Assembly (NCBI GenBank): GCA_027604685.1
Contig: JADHYX010000063.1
Location: forward strand, 1 to 64,000
Source: Lobulomyces angularis
Taxonomy: Eukaryota > Chytridiomycota > Chytridiomycetes > Lobulomycetales > Lobulomycetaceae
Length of the DNA: 64,000 nucleotides
Direction of reading: 5' to 3'
The notes beneath the pieces were generated by a model, which made no database searches, was not told where the DNA came from, and saw only the letters and a program-made list of their open reading frames with translations. The position numbers and the translations under genes were made by a program. Shown one piece after another: positions 1 to 11,502 of this stretch. Within the stretch, counting starts at the first letter, position 1, and each line of letters begins with the position of its first letter.

Positions 1-297
1 TTCAAATACCAATTTTTCAAGAATACGAATTATTGATTTAATTAACTAATTCTTATTAATTTTGTTAATTACTATACCTTGTTTCTTTTTAATATCACAA
101 GCAAAAAAAATGTAATTTAGTTTTGTAAATATATATATCATCTAAGAACAAATTGTTGTTTGTAATGTATAACGTTTTCCAATTAATCAAGAATTTGAAT
201 TTTCTTAAGTTTTTATACTATTATAAATTTGTTCTAAACAAAATGAAATTTCGACATGCTTTTTTTTTTTTAATTTTCAAATAAAAAAAATTTTATT

Positions 298-2621
298 ATG
301 GAACAACCTGCTGAGGTTACTGAAGTAATTGCCAATGAAATAGAACAAAATATCGAATCATCCTCTTCACTACTTCCAATTAAAAGGAAACCTGGTACAA
401 AAGGGAAATAATTATTATTTTTTTTTTTAAAGTAAAAAAAAAAATTTAATAAAGGCAGACCAAAAATAATACTTGATTTAAAGAATGAAAAAAATATAAC
501 GCCTGCTTCCGTAATTACTGAATCGTCTACACCACAGGAAGAAAAAAAACTTGCTGGGAGGGGAAAAAAATCGTTTCAAAATTCAAATCTTGTTATCAAT
601 ATGGTACAATCTGAAATTGTTCCTATTTCAGGTAGCAAGAGAGCGAGAACTTCTGTTCAAAGATTGGAATATGACGATTTTAGAAAAAATATAACACTTT
701 TTTCTAACGGAATAGGCACTTCTTTTAGAGATATCAAACAGAGTATATCCACCTTTCTTTCCTCTCAATTTTTTTCGCAATTTTAATGCATATTATCAAG
801 TATTTATTAATCTTTTTTGTTTTTTTTCTTTCGATAGTCTGTAAAAACATTCAAGAAGAAAAGTTTGAGAAGGTTTTTAAATCATTGTATACTACTCTTT
901 TTGGAGGAAAAGTTTCTCAAAAAAATTTTAGATCTGATTTATTAAAGGTACTTTTGTCAGTACAAAATACATTTATTTTTTTTAATTTATGTAAAATTTA
1001 GTTTAACGGAATAGATCAGGAAAAAAATGACAAAGATGTAAACAGTATTTTAACCAAATTAAGAAGTTGGACATTTGCCAATTTAAAACTTTTATGTAAA
1101 GCACTTTCCATTGATAAAAGTGGGGAAAGTGAGGTAAAAAAATAAATTTTTAGTAAGAAAATTTTTTTTACTTTTACAGGTGGAACTTGTAGATGTCATT
1201 TATAGCTTTCTTTCCAATCCTCAAAGAAAACATATTATTAAAGTTAAAAAATGAAATTTTTAATAATTTTATCAATTTTAAATTTTTTTAGAAGTATGAC
1301 GTCGATACCAGTGACGAGGAATTTTTTGCGGGGGTGCATTCCTCTCACTCTGATCAAAATTTGAATAATCTAAAGTTAACTGGTTATGATTTATTTCTTA
1401 AAGAAAAATTGATAATGGATCCAATGGAAATTACTGCACCAGTAAAAGAGGATAATCTTTATTTATGGAACTTATTAACCGCTGACGAAAAAGCTGAATT
1501 TGAAGCCAAGGTTTCCTCTTTAAAAAAGCGTCCAGGTTTCTGCAATATTTTTCCTCAATATAAATTTTAATGTTTTTTTTGTACTTTAGGGAGGCCGCGA
1601 CTTAAGGAGCAAGTACAATAAAATCTAATAATCTCTTATATTCCTGATTGTTATTTTTTGTATTTAGATTGATCCCATTAATATTTCTACAGTTACAAAT
1701 GAAAAACCGCCAACTACCAATTCTCCAAGTAGAAGGATTTCCATACGAATTAAGACTACACCAAATTACGTATTACCGGAATTAGAGAATGCTAATGCTA
1801 ATTCCTTTAGTGGAAAAAGCAAAAGTCTAAATGAAATTCATGAAACTGTAGATAATTCTGAACATAAACAAGAAAAATGCGAATTTATTGCAAAACAAAC
1901 ACCCTCTACATATGCCCCACTTCGCAATTCACCTTTTTTACTAAATGAAAAAGGTAAAAATCAACTCTTTTTGAACTATATTTATTTTTAATTTTTTTTT
2001 CAGAGGAAAATGTGAACGACGGATCGCCTCAGGGTAGTAAATCTCAAAGTACCTTGTCTGTTTCTCAATCCGTAACTCCATCAAAAAGAAGTGTTAGAGG
2101 TAGCCCACACCATTTTTATTAAATGATTTTGTGTTTTTATTTTATTTTTATTTTTATTTTTTTCAAAGCGAGAACTGTTTCCAAAAATATACCGTTTTAT
2201 TATGAGCCTGATGAAGAAGAGGAAGATGAGTTTGAAAATAATTTTGAAAATTCACCAAAAAAGAAACAAATAAAGATGGATGAAAAAACAAATCAGAAAA
2301 ATTTTTTGAGTAGTTCCATTCAAAAAGAGGAGCATTTCAGAAGGAGAAAGTTAAGTTATCATAACTTGTTTCGTACGAAAATAAAAAAATATTACGAAGA
2401 TTTTTTTTTTATAATATTTCCTAATTTTTTTATTCTTTATTTTCTCAGCTGATGATGATGAGATTGTCGAAGCGATTCATTTTCTATTAGTTAATGACGA
2501 TTTGTGTAACTTATCCATTAATTCTGTATGTTACAAGTTGGAAAGTATTTTTAAATATGAAATGAAACTCAAAAAACCATTTATAAGGGATTCTGTTGAT
2601 TATTTTTTAGTAAATGGTTAA
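298..2621 (+). CDS. DEK-like chromatin protein with AT-hooks
   Basis: Multi-exon gene for a DEK-family DNA-binding chromatin protein of the nucleus. Splicing the first intron (395-454) yields a perfect AT-hook, KRKPGRPK. A second AT-hook-like GRGKK follows. The conserved DEK core comes next: IGTSFRDI, then NFRSDLLKFNGID, then a SAP-like segment (LKLLCKALSIDKSGE). After it comes an HMG-box-like stretch (TGYDLFLKEK ... LWNLLTADEKAEFE) and a second perfect AT-hook, KKRPGRPR, formed across a 23-nt exon. An acidic, low-complexity region precedes a C-terminal DEK_C domain (DEIVEAIHFLL ... DSVDYFLVNG), and the stop is at 2619-2621. The ATG at 298 is the first in frame after an A/T-rich leader. DEK and DEK_C are known in plants, animals and many fungi; the added HMG-like segment is my reading and less certain. 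The family assignment is firm; exact exon borders in the low-complexity part (1900-2450) are approximate. Confidence 0.82.
1590..1612 (+). other. 23-nt micro-exon encoding AT-hook core
   Basis: Short exon of the DEK-like gene between introns 1536-1589 and 1613-1668. It supplies two bases of a Gly codon followed by RPRLKEQ. Joined to the upstream exon ending in KKRP plus one base, it creates the AT-hook KKRPGRPR. Skipping it would remove the DNA-contacting core and also shift the frame (23 nt). Confidence 0.75.
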
Positions 2622-2988
2622 ATAATAAACGGAAAAAAAAAAAAAAAAACAAAAATATAGGATTAATTTTTACTTCTTTTTTTTTTTTCACATATACTTA
2701 TTTCCACAGTTACTTCAAAATATTTCTTTATTTCCCTAAATCTCTAAAATCCTAATGTCAATTTCACTTAAAGCATTCAACATACCAGTTTTTTTTTAGA
2801 TCAAAAAAAAAAAATTTTTTTTTAAATTGGTGTTAAAAAAAAAAAAAAAATTTAATTCATTTTTAATTTAATATTAACAAGAAATTTAAAAAGTAGTGGA
2901 ACCGAAAGAGAATTTTTGTACTGAATACTAAAAATTACTAATTTTTTTTTTTCTAAAAATAAAAAAAGTTATATAAAAAGAAAAAAAA
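2622..2988. other. Intergenic, homopolymer-rich
   Basis: Extremely A/T-rich spacer with several poly-A and poly-T runs of 10 or more. It lies between the DEK-like gene and the V-ATPase gene, on the same strand. It presumably holds the DEK 3' end signals and the V-ATPase promoter. I see no coding or structured RNA signal. Confidence 0.6.
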
Positions 2989-4715
2989 ATGTCATCTCTG
3001 TATTGGTTCATATCAGCACCAGGATCACCAACAAAAAAGGATACATTGAATAAAGTCAAAGAAAAGCTTGAATCCTCTTCAAGTGATTTGGGCGAAGTCC
3101 TTCCCATTAATTTACCTGATTTTAAAGTAAATATAAAAACTGTCTTCTTTTACAAATTTTATTTAATTTAATTTTTTTTTAATAAAAAAATTAAAAAGGT
3201 TGGTACCTTAGATACTTTATACGTACTTTCTGATGAGCTTCAAAAACATGATGCTTCAGTTGAAAGCATTGCTTTAAAAATTGCCGAAAATTTTAAAGGT
3301 TTACTTCAAAATAATATCGATGCTTGGAAAAATAGTTTGACGGTTGGTGATAGTATGATAAAAAAATTGAAAATATAACAAATAATAATAAAAATTTTTA
3401 TGAATCCTTTTTGATTCTATAATTTTTTTATTTTTATTTTATCAACTAAAAAAAAATTATAGAAAGTGTAGATCAATTTTTAAAAACTTTTCAATGGAAT
3501 ACGATGAAATACCGTGTTGATAAATCGCTAAAAGATTTAACTGACGTAATTTTACAGGAAGTTAATTCCATTGACGCATTAATGAAAAATAAAATTCAAG
3601 CATATACTCAAATGAAAGGGCAGCTACAATCATTACAAAGGAAACAAACGTAAAAAATATTTTAAAGTTGCTGATTGAAAAAATTAACAAATAAAATTAG
3701 GGGAAATTTAGCAGTACGTAGCTTGAATGATGTTGTAAAACGTGAATATTTTGTATTAGACTCGGAATATCTTACAACTATTTTAGTTGCTGTTCCAAAG
3801 TATATTATCATAATTTTCTTTTTATTCACCTCATTCCATATTATTTTATACTATTTTAGATCTCTTGTCGACGATTGGAAGGCTAAATATGAATCGTTAA
3901 CACAAATGGTGGTCCCGCGTTCCTCACAGTATATATTTTTTTTATTAATATTACTAACGATTGTTTAATATTTTTATTTTTTTTAATTAATAAAATTATC
4001 TTAGGCGCATTGCGGAGGATGAAGAATATGCTTTATACACTGTTACATTGTTTCAAAGAGTTGTCGAAGAGTTTACTATTAAAGCTAGGGAAAATAAGTA
4101 TGTGTAAAAGAATATAATTTTTTTAACACAAGTTCTTTATAAAATAATTATTTTTTTAGATTTATTGTTAGAGATTATAAGTGGAATGAAGAACAAATGC
4201 AAAAAGAAAAAAAAGAATTATCCGAAGCGGGAGCTTCTGAAAAAGAACAATCGGTTAGTGAATATTTTATTTTTATATTTATTTTTTTATTAATGTAATT
4301 TTTCCTTAAAATAATATTTAATTTTTTGTTTTTTTTTTGTTGACAGGCTACTTTACAAAGGTTATGTAAAACAAATTTTGGAGAAATTTTTTCTTGCTGG
4401 ATTCACCTGAAAGCAATAAGAGTTTTTGTAGAATCAATATTACGTCATGGATTACCCCCAAATTCACAGGCAATGATGATCAAAGTAAACTTAAAACCTA
4501 TTGTAAATTTTTTTTTTTAATTTTTTCATATTTAGGTGAAACCTAAACATGCCAGAAAAGCAAGAGATGCCCTTAATGCACTATTTGCTTATTTAGACGT
4601 TGGAGGAAACGCCAAAGATAAAGGTTATGAAGGAATGGAGGAAAGTTTAACAATGCTCATTGGAGATAAGGATTATGCCCCATTTGTTTTATTTAAAATT
4701 GACACCCCATATTAA
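2989..4715 (+). CDS. VMA5: V-type proton ATPase subunit C
   Basis: Subunit C of the peripheral V1 sector of the vacuolar proton pump. It links the catalytic head to the membrane sector and its release accompanies reversible V1/V0 disassembly. The N-terminus MSSLYWFISAPG is the family signature. Downstream exons give VGTLDTLYVLSDELQKHD, VDQFLKTFQWNTMKYR, LTDVILQEVNSIDALMKNK, and the C-terminal SCWIHLKAIRVFVESILRHGLP, all diagnostic. The reconstruction uses about eight short introns and ends at a TAA at 4713-4715 after FKIDTPY. Length and domain coverage are complete. Nothing unusual beyond very A/T-rich introns. Confidence 0.95.
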
Positions 4716-4998
4716 AAAAAAATTTTTGTTAATTTTTATTTAAAAAAAAAAGTTTTGGACATTATTCCCTTAATTTTTTTCTATAATGATAAATATTTTT
4801 TTTTTTTTTTTTGCCAGAGTTAAAAAAAAAAAAAAAAAAAAAGTAATACATATTTTATTTTTATATTTTTTTTCAATTAAATTTTTAATATACATTTTTT
4901 TTTTAATTTGTGGTGAAAACCCTTGGTTAAAAAGCACCAATTTAAAAAAGATACCAATTTTTTTTTTTTGGTTCAAACTGAATATTTTGTAGTTTATA

Positions 4999-7900
4999 AT
5001 GAAAGTAAAAAAGTTCATAATTGAATCTGATTCTGACAATGAATCTGACAATGATACTAGAATAGACAATGTATTGGTTTTAAAAAACAACTTGGATACT
5101 GAAACAGAAACAAATTTAAAAAAAAGTAAAGTAAATCACCTCATTAAGAGGAGACCACAAATATCATTTAGCAGTGACGAAGATTCAGACAGTGAAAGCA
5201 GCAATGTGGCTCAAAATTTGGTGACCATAGTGAAGAAAAAAAATGTTGTTAGTGACGAAGATTCTGACGATTATAGTGAAAAAGAAAATGAAAATTCGCT
5301 GGATTTTAATTTAACTGCAGTGAATAATAGTAGTTCGTCAATTTTTCAATTACAAAAATCCAAAAATTTAGTGGAGGAAAACAATTTAACCTCTGAATTT
5401 AATGTTGCGGTAATTAATAAATCAATAGATTCTGGTAAAAAATTAAAAATAAAAAAGTTTTTAAAAATCAAATTTTTTTTGTTTTATCTTTTTATTTTTT
5501 TTTTTGTCAAAGGTATACCTTCTGAAACTCAAACGTCTTACATTCATGATGCCTTTAGTCTAGAAAACTCATTAGCTTCTAATGAAAATAATACTAGTGC
5601 TATCGATGTGTTTAATTTAAAAGGCGAAAAAGACGAAACTCATGTCTCAAAATCTATTGTTGCCCAACCACTTCCAATACCACCTCTGCAACAGAAGAGT
5701 TCATCTCTAGATGAAAAAAATGTTAAGTTGCCCCGCAATATTGAGGTCCATTCCAAACTTCAAACAGAAAAAAAGCGCCAGGACAATCGTGTTTTAAGTT
5801 CTTTAGAAAACTCAAAATTCAGAATAAATGAATCAAACATAGAAAATAGAGACTTTACTCCAAAAAAAAATTCTACACTTATTAATATGCCCTATGTACC
5901 GCGATCTCAAATGAGTAATCGATATGTAAACAATTTATTTGTTCCAAAATCTTCTCACTGGCAGCAAAAAATTCCTCTCTCGCAATTAAAAAATAGTAAG
6001 CCCGCCTTTACTTTACCTCAAAAGCAATCAAATCAGAAAATATATAGGCATACTGAAATAACAAGCCATGTAACAAGTTCTGTTTCTAATATAAAAAGCG
6101 ACATTACTGCATTATATGAAAGTATTCCTGAGGATACCGAAAAAGAAGGTGATGTCAATTTTGATAATGAGCAACCAGTAGAATTGACAGTGCAATTATT
6201 AAGACATCAGCTGGAAGGTGTGCGATGGCTAAGAGGTAAAAAATTTTTTTTATTTTTAGATGAATTTAACCTATTTAGGGAGAGAAAAAACTACAGGAGG
6301 AATTCTTGCAGGTTTACTATTTTTTATAGAATTAAAAAGAAATTTTTTTCTTGCTACATTATTTATTATATTTTTTTTTTTTTGTTTTATCTCAGATGGT
6401 AAGAACTATTTTTATATAAAACCTTGCGTTTATTTTCTTAAGATATGGGATTAGGAAAAACACTTCAAACTGTTAGCTTAATATTATTAGAAAGATCAAA
6501 CGATCCAAATAAGAAAACTACCCTCATTATTACACCCGTGGCTCTGTTAAAACAGTGGGAATTTGAAATTCAAGATAAAACTTCAAGAAATTCGTTGAGT
6601 GTTCATATCCATCATGGTAACAGACGTTATCAAGATAGTAATTACTTAAAAACCTTTGATATAATAATAACCTCGTATAATATTGTTTCTTCTGAGTTTA
6701 ATTCCAAATATGGAAAAGGAGTTTTATTTGATATTGATTGGTATCGAATAGTATTAGACGAAGCGCAGACTATAAAAAATCGACAAACCATTGCAGCGAA
6801 AGGTATTTATCTAGATATGCATGCTTGAGAAATTTTTGTAATAACTTTAACATAAAGGTTGCTATTCACTTAAGGCTGAAAAAAGACTTTGCTTAAGCGG
6901 TACACCTTTGCAAAATACGGTGGAAGATTTATTTAGTTTAATCCATTTTTTGAAAGTTAAATCTTATTCAGATCACAGGTTTATTAAAAAAAGACTTAAA
7001 AGTAATTTATTTTTTATTAATTGTAACAAAATTTATATTATGATAGTGTCTTCAAGTCTCAAATTTCAGAACCATTAAATAAGGGCTTTTCCAAAGCAGT
7101 AGCCATGAAGAGGTTGAATGTTCTACTGCAAGCATTAATGCTACGCAGAACGAAAAAAACATTAATTAATGGAAAACCACTATTAAATTTACCAGAAAGG
7201 CAAGTTACGGTATGCCAACTGCAGTTTGAAGAATCTGAAAAAACGATGTATGAAAATTTAGAAACCAGATTAAAAAGTCAAGTTAAAGCCTTAGTTAACG
7301 ATGGAAAGAAAAATGTTACTAATTTTTTGGTAAAAAGTTTATGATAATAATTTAAATTAATTTAAAAGAAAAATTGATACTTTAATTAGACACTATTGCT
7401 AAGATTAAGGCAAGCTTGCAACCATCCTTTTCTGGTAGGATATAATCTTACCTCCAATGATGAGATTGTACAAACACAACCAGAGAATGACGAATTGAGT
7501 GATCTGGCGGCCATGGTAGGATCGCTAAATATTGAAAAATCCAATTGTTCAATTTGCTTAATAAGGTACTTTTCCTCCCAACACATATTCAATCTCCTTT
7601 TTTAGTTTAAAACCAGAAGAAATTAGTACTTGCGCCGCTTGTATTTTAGCATTACCAAAATTAACAAATAGCTCCGAGAGTGAAAGTGAAATTGCCAGTA
7701 GCACCGAATTGATGCAGTCACTTTCGAGTAATTTTAAAGACTCTACTAAAGTGAAGAAGGTAAAAATTTGAATATTTTCTGATCCTAAACTATTTTTTTT
7801 ATTTTATTTTTTATATGTCACAGATGATGAATCTTGTTAGAGATATATATAATACTTCTTCAGATGAGAAAATTATAATTTTTTCTCAATTTACAAAAAT

Positions 7901-8622
7901 GCTGGATATTGTAAAATTTTTTTTTTTTTTTTTATGTTCAAAAAACATATTTCTTTCTTAGTGTGAATATCCCCTTAAAAAAGAAAATTATACTTTTTGT
8001 AGATATGACGGATCAATGGCTAACGATAAAAAAGAATTTAGTTTAAAAGAATTTAGAACAAATCCAAATAAGAGAGTACTACTCATATCCTTGAAGTGTG
8101 GTAAAGCATCACTAATAAATAAATTTTAAAAGAAAAAAAAGGATCTGTTGGATTGAATTTGGTAAATGCTAATCATGTTATACTTTTGGATATCTGGTGG
8201 GTAAGATTTTTTAATCAATATTTAACTATACAAGTTCTTTACAATATTTTATTATTATGAATTTAAAGAACCCAGCAGTAGAAGATCAGGCAATAGACAG
8301 AGTACATAGAATTGGTCAGACACGAAATGTGAAAGTTACACGATTAGTTATTGCTAATACTGTTGAAGATAGAATCCTTGATCTTCAAAATAAAAAAAGG
8401 GAATTAATCGGTATCGATACTCAATTACTTTTCTATTCATTTTTTTTGTTTTACATTGTTTTATTTCGTTTATTTCTTTTTTTTTGTTAAAAAACTTTTT
8501 TTATTTTATTTATACAATAATCAGATGGTGCTATTGGTGATGATACTTTACTTGGAAATAGAAAAAAAAGTGGAAGAGGTGGATTGGATACAAAAGAAAT
8601 ACTTGCATTATTTGGATTTTAA
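4999..8622 (+). CDS. ULS1-like SWI2/SNF2 ATPase with degenerate RING
   Basis: SNF2-family DNA translocase of the Rad5/Rad16/Uls1 group, which acts in the nucleus on sumoylated chromatin proteins and in DNA repair or silencing. The first roughly 380 residues are acidic, Ser/Asn-rich and unstructured. The helicase begins at LLRHQLEGVRWLRG, then Walker A (LADDMGLGKT after splicing), DEAQ box (VLDEAQTIKN), CLSGTPLQN, LMLRRTKK, RLRQACNHPF, and the C-terminal lobe with IIFSQFTKML, GSVGLNLVNANHVILLD and QAIDRVHRIGQT. A C3HC4-type RING, inserted between the lobes in this group, is only partly kept: CSICL followed by CAACIL, with the second half missing. It ends GLDTKEILALFGF, typical of this subfamily, at 8620-8622. 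About ten introns are inferred. One (5435-5512) is a multiple of three with no stop. Orthology to ULS1 rather than another Rad5-group member is likely but not proven. Confidence 0.87.
6396..6398 (+). other. Predicted 3-nt micro-exon (ATG)
   Basis: Three bases flanked by a strong 3' splice site (poly-T then CTCAG at 6391-6395) and a strong 5' splice site (GTAAGAAC from 6399). The upstream exon ends ATT CTT GCA G at 6311 and the downstream exon starts AT ATG GGA at 6443. Including ATG gives GCA GAT GAT ATG GGA, hence LADDMGLGKT, the canonical motif I of this family. Omitting it gives LADMGLGKT, one residue short. Introns would be 6312-6395 (84 nt) and 6399-6442 (44 nt). Confidence 0.72.
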
Positions 8623-8751
8623 TATTAAAAAAAAAAAAAAAATTAATTCTATGCATGCTATTATTATCATTAAAAACTCTATTATTGTTTAATAAAAAAG
8701 AAAAAATACAAAATTTTTTGTGAATTACCCTATAAACATTATCTAATTTTT

Positions 8752-11454
8752 TTAATTTTGATTTTTTTTTCTTTGAATATTATGACGCAATCGTGTTGCT
8801 AAAGAGCCTAAACCTTCCGGAGGAACTTTAGATGTGTAAGGGAGAACAGAGCGAGAGTTCTTTATAAAAAGTAAACAAAAAAAATTTTTTTTCAATTAAT
8901 TTAGATTTTATAAAATTATTATTCTAACCTCGTATCCTGATAAAAACATGCAAGAGGGCAATTCTGTTCCACTAGCTCTAGCAATTAAATTTACTTTTTC
9001 CAAAACATCGGGAGAGAGTGGTGTTAAAATTTGTAAAAGAATTTTGTCGCAATTTAGTGAGTCATAATCTTTACTGCCATCAAATAAGTCGTTTTCACTA
9101 GAATCTTCTGAAATTGATCTTATTATACCCAATCCCAAAAGCTCAGCTCCCACACTAATACTTTCCTTAATACTGAAACGGGTATGTTTATTCATACAGC
9201 TTTCTTCCTCAGTTGTACTGCTATTTAGTGATTTGTCATAAATTAGTCCTACAATTGTTCCGTTTAAGGCAATTAAAAGTTGGCTTGGTAATATCTAAAA
9301 ACAATGAAATTTAAAGCATTTTTTAGATTTTTTTTTTTTTTTTTTTTTAAAAAAACTCACATCAACATTCAAAAAAACGAATTTAAAATTATTAATTTCA
9401 ACAGAGTAAGGAATTCTGTATGATAGAGGTTGATCAAAGTTCCAAAAACAATATTTTTCTTCTAGTCCCTCAGTTGGGGAAAATGTAATCGGTAAACTTG
9501 GATTAACAACCTTTTGAGAAAAGTATCCTAAAAGACTTAATGTACGAAAATCCGTAGGGTGTAACTTTGTCTTTGTCAACCTTTCTTCACAGCTCCTTAC
9601 TGAAATTATGTTAACTTTTGAATTTTCATCTGACTGAGGTAAATTTAAAGACACCTCAGTGGAAAAATGCATTCCTGAGTAAAAATTGTTATCAGTATTA
9701 TACTGATTTGAATTTGAATACAAATTTTGCTTCGAAGGTTCCTCTTCGAAAGCTGGGAGAGGAGGTTCTAAACATAGTACAAAATCTGGATGTATTCTGT
9801 TGATATAATGCATTAATAAGTCAAACCCCATTCCTAAAAATTTATTAGAGGAAAAAACAAGTATTTTCTGTACCTTTAATCCAACCTTGTGTGTTAACAA
9901 TTAAGGGTACCGATACCGATTGCCGTTTGCTTAAATATTCATCTGTTAAATTTAACATTGCTTCTATGTAGCTATCAGGGTCGTGCTTGGAAGAATTGGC
10001 GCCAATATATTTACTACAAGACATCGAATCTTGCGAACTAGCTATTATTTGGTGAGAGAATGGTGGACCCAATAAAGGAGAACATATCATTTGTAGTGAA
10101 ATAACTCCCGGTGGTGAAAATTCTGTTTGACCCACGTCTGTATCTAAAGTTGCTAGCATTGGTAATCTATTTTTTTTTTTTTTTTAATTCCTGAATTGTC
10201 TATAGTTTCAAGTACTACCTATTCAGTGCGTTATTGATAAAATACTTAAAAAATGTTGACTTTCCTGTGTTTTTTCCTCCAACAACCAATATTATTGGTG
10301 ACCTATTTGTAACATCGGATGTTGTTAAATTTTTGTTTAAAATATCATTTAGAACGGATTCAGTCACACTTATCCAAGCGTCTGGTATCTTGAGAAGGTT
10401 TATTTGAGGCACAGCATCAAAAACCTAAATGAAAATACTTAAAAATAAAAAATTGCTATTTTCTTTTTTGAACTGTATACAGGAAAAAAACCATCAACAT
10501 TAAATAAATTAACAGTTTCACTTTTGGCATCACTATCAATAAGGCTACCATCTCCATTACTTTTGATCGAAAAAATGTCTTTAAAAAGAGGAGAACAAGT
10601 TTCAACAGCGTGTAAATTACTGAAGTTAAAGGATCTTAAACATAATACATTGTCTAAATTACAGTTCAACTCTTTCAGCAAAATTTTAATGTTTTTCCAA
10701 AGATTGATATCTTTAAAAACTGATTTCTCCCCATTTCTTTCCACTTGTTCAAAAAAGCACTTGTGCTCGCTTTGAAGGTCTGCATCTTTTACTTTTTTAT
10801 CATTAGTAGCGGCATTTGACAAAATTCTCATTGTACTTCCATTAATGTCAGTTTGCGACTCAATGTACAAAATGCTGTTAGTTTTAGGAGAAACACATGG
10901 AAAAAAAGTCAGTGGTTGTAAATCGTCCAATTCATTATCGACTGCATTCCTCAATAACGGATTAGGTTTTAAACTATAACCTAAAACTTCGAAGCAACCA
11001 GTTAGTGGACAAATTAAAACTGACCCATGAAAGTAAATTGTCTGTAATATATTTGATGTTAAAACCATAATTACTTAAAATTTAAAAAAACCTCTCCAGG
11101 ATTCATGGCAATCAAACAGATATCTTCATTTGGTAAACTGACGACGTTTGATGGACTTGGCTTAAATGTTGAAAAACAATTTCTATAAATACAAGTTAAA
11201 AAAAATTATTAAACTGATTATATATACAAAGGAATTTCAAATTGTTGATATGTTGAACTTTTTTCATTGCTAATTAAATTACTTGGGTTTTCTTCTTTGG
11301 CAAGTTTTTTTTTCTTTTCTTCAAGTTTTGTAATGGAAACATTTTTTCTAAGAACATCAAATGGATTTTTTGTTATATGTATATTTATATCATCTGCCTC
11401 TATATCTGGTATTACTTCGTTAATTTCTAATTCTTTACTTCTACTTCTTTTCAT
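8752..11454 (-). CDS. GRC3: Polynucleotide 5'-hydroxyl kinase GRC3/NOL9
   Basis: RNA 5'-kinase acting with the LAS1 endonuclease in removal of ITS2 during 60S ribosome maturation in the nucleolus. The protein starts at 11454 with a basic N-terminus (MKRSRSKELE). It has an N-terminal beta-rich domain (GSVLICPLTGCFEVLGY), then the Clp1/Grc3 P-loop VVGGKNTGKSTFFKYFIN, the DTDVGQTEFSPPG box, and VNTQGWIKGMGFDLL, all hallmarks of this kinase family. The C-terminal part is divergent and Ser/Asn-rich, ending with RSVLPYTSKVPPEGLG and a TAA at 8752-8754. About eight introns of 40-70 nt are inferred. It is divergently paired with translin, the two ATGs being only 48 bp apart. Clp1, the paralogue, lacks this C-terminal region, so GRC3/NOL9 is the better call. 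Confidence 0.88.
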
Positions 11455-11502
11455 ATTAAAAGTAAAAAAAAAAAATAAATAAAAAAAAAGTTAGAATTTT
11501 AA
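11455..11502. promoter_or_regulatory. 48-bp bidirectional intergenic region GRC3/TSN
   Basis: The start codons of GRC3 (minus) and translin (plus) are separated by only 48 bp, almost all A/T with poly-A runs. Both promoters must lie here or overlap the neighbouring coding sequence. No specific factor site is recognisable. Confidence 0.5.

Noticed and set aside
4786..5090. ORFs on both strands over the V-ATPase to ULS1 spacer
   Set aside because: Produced by long A and T homopolymers and the antisense of the acidic ULS1 N-terminus; Phe/Ile/Lys-only composition.
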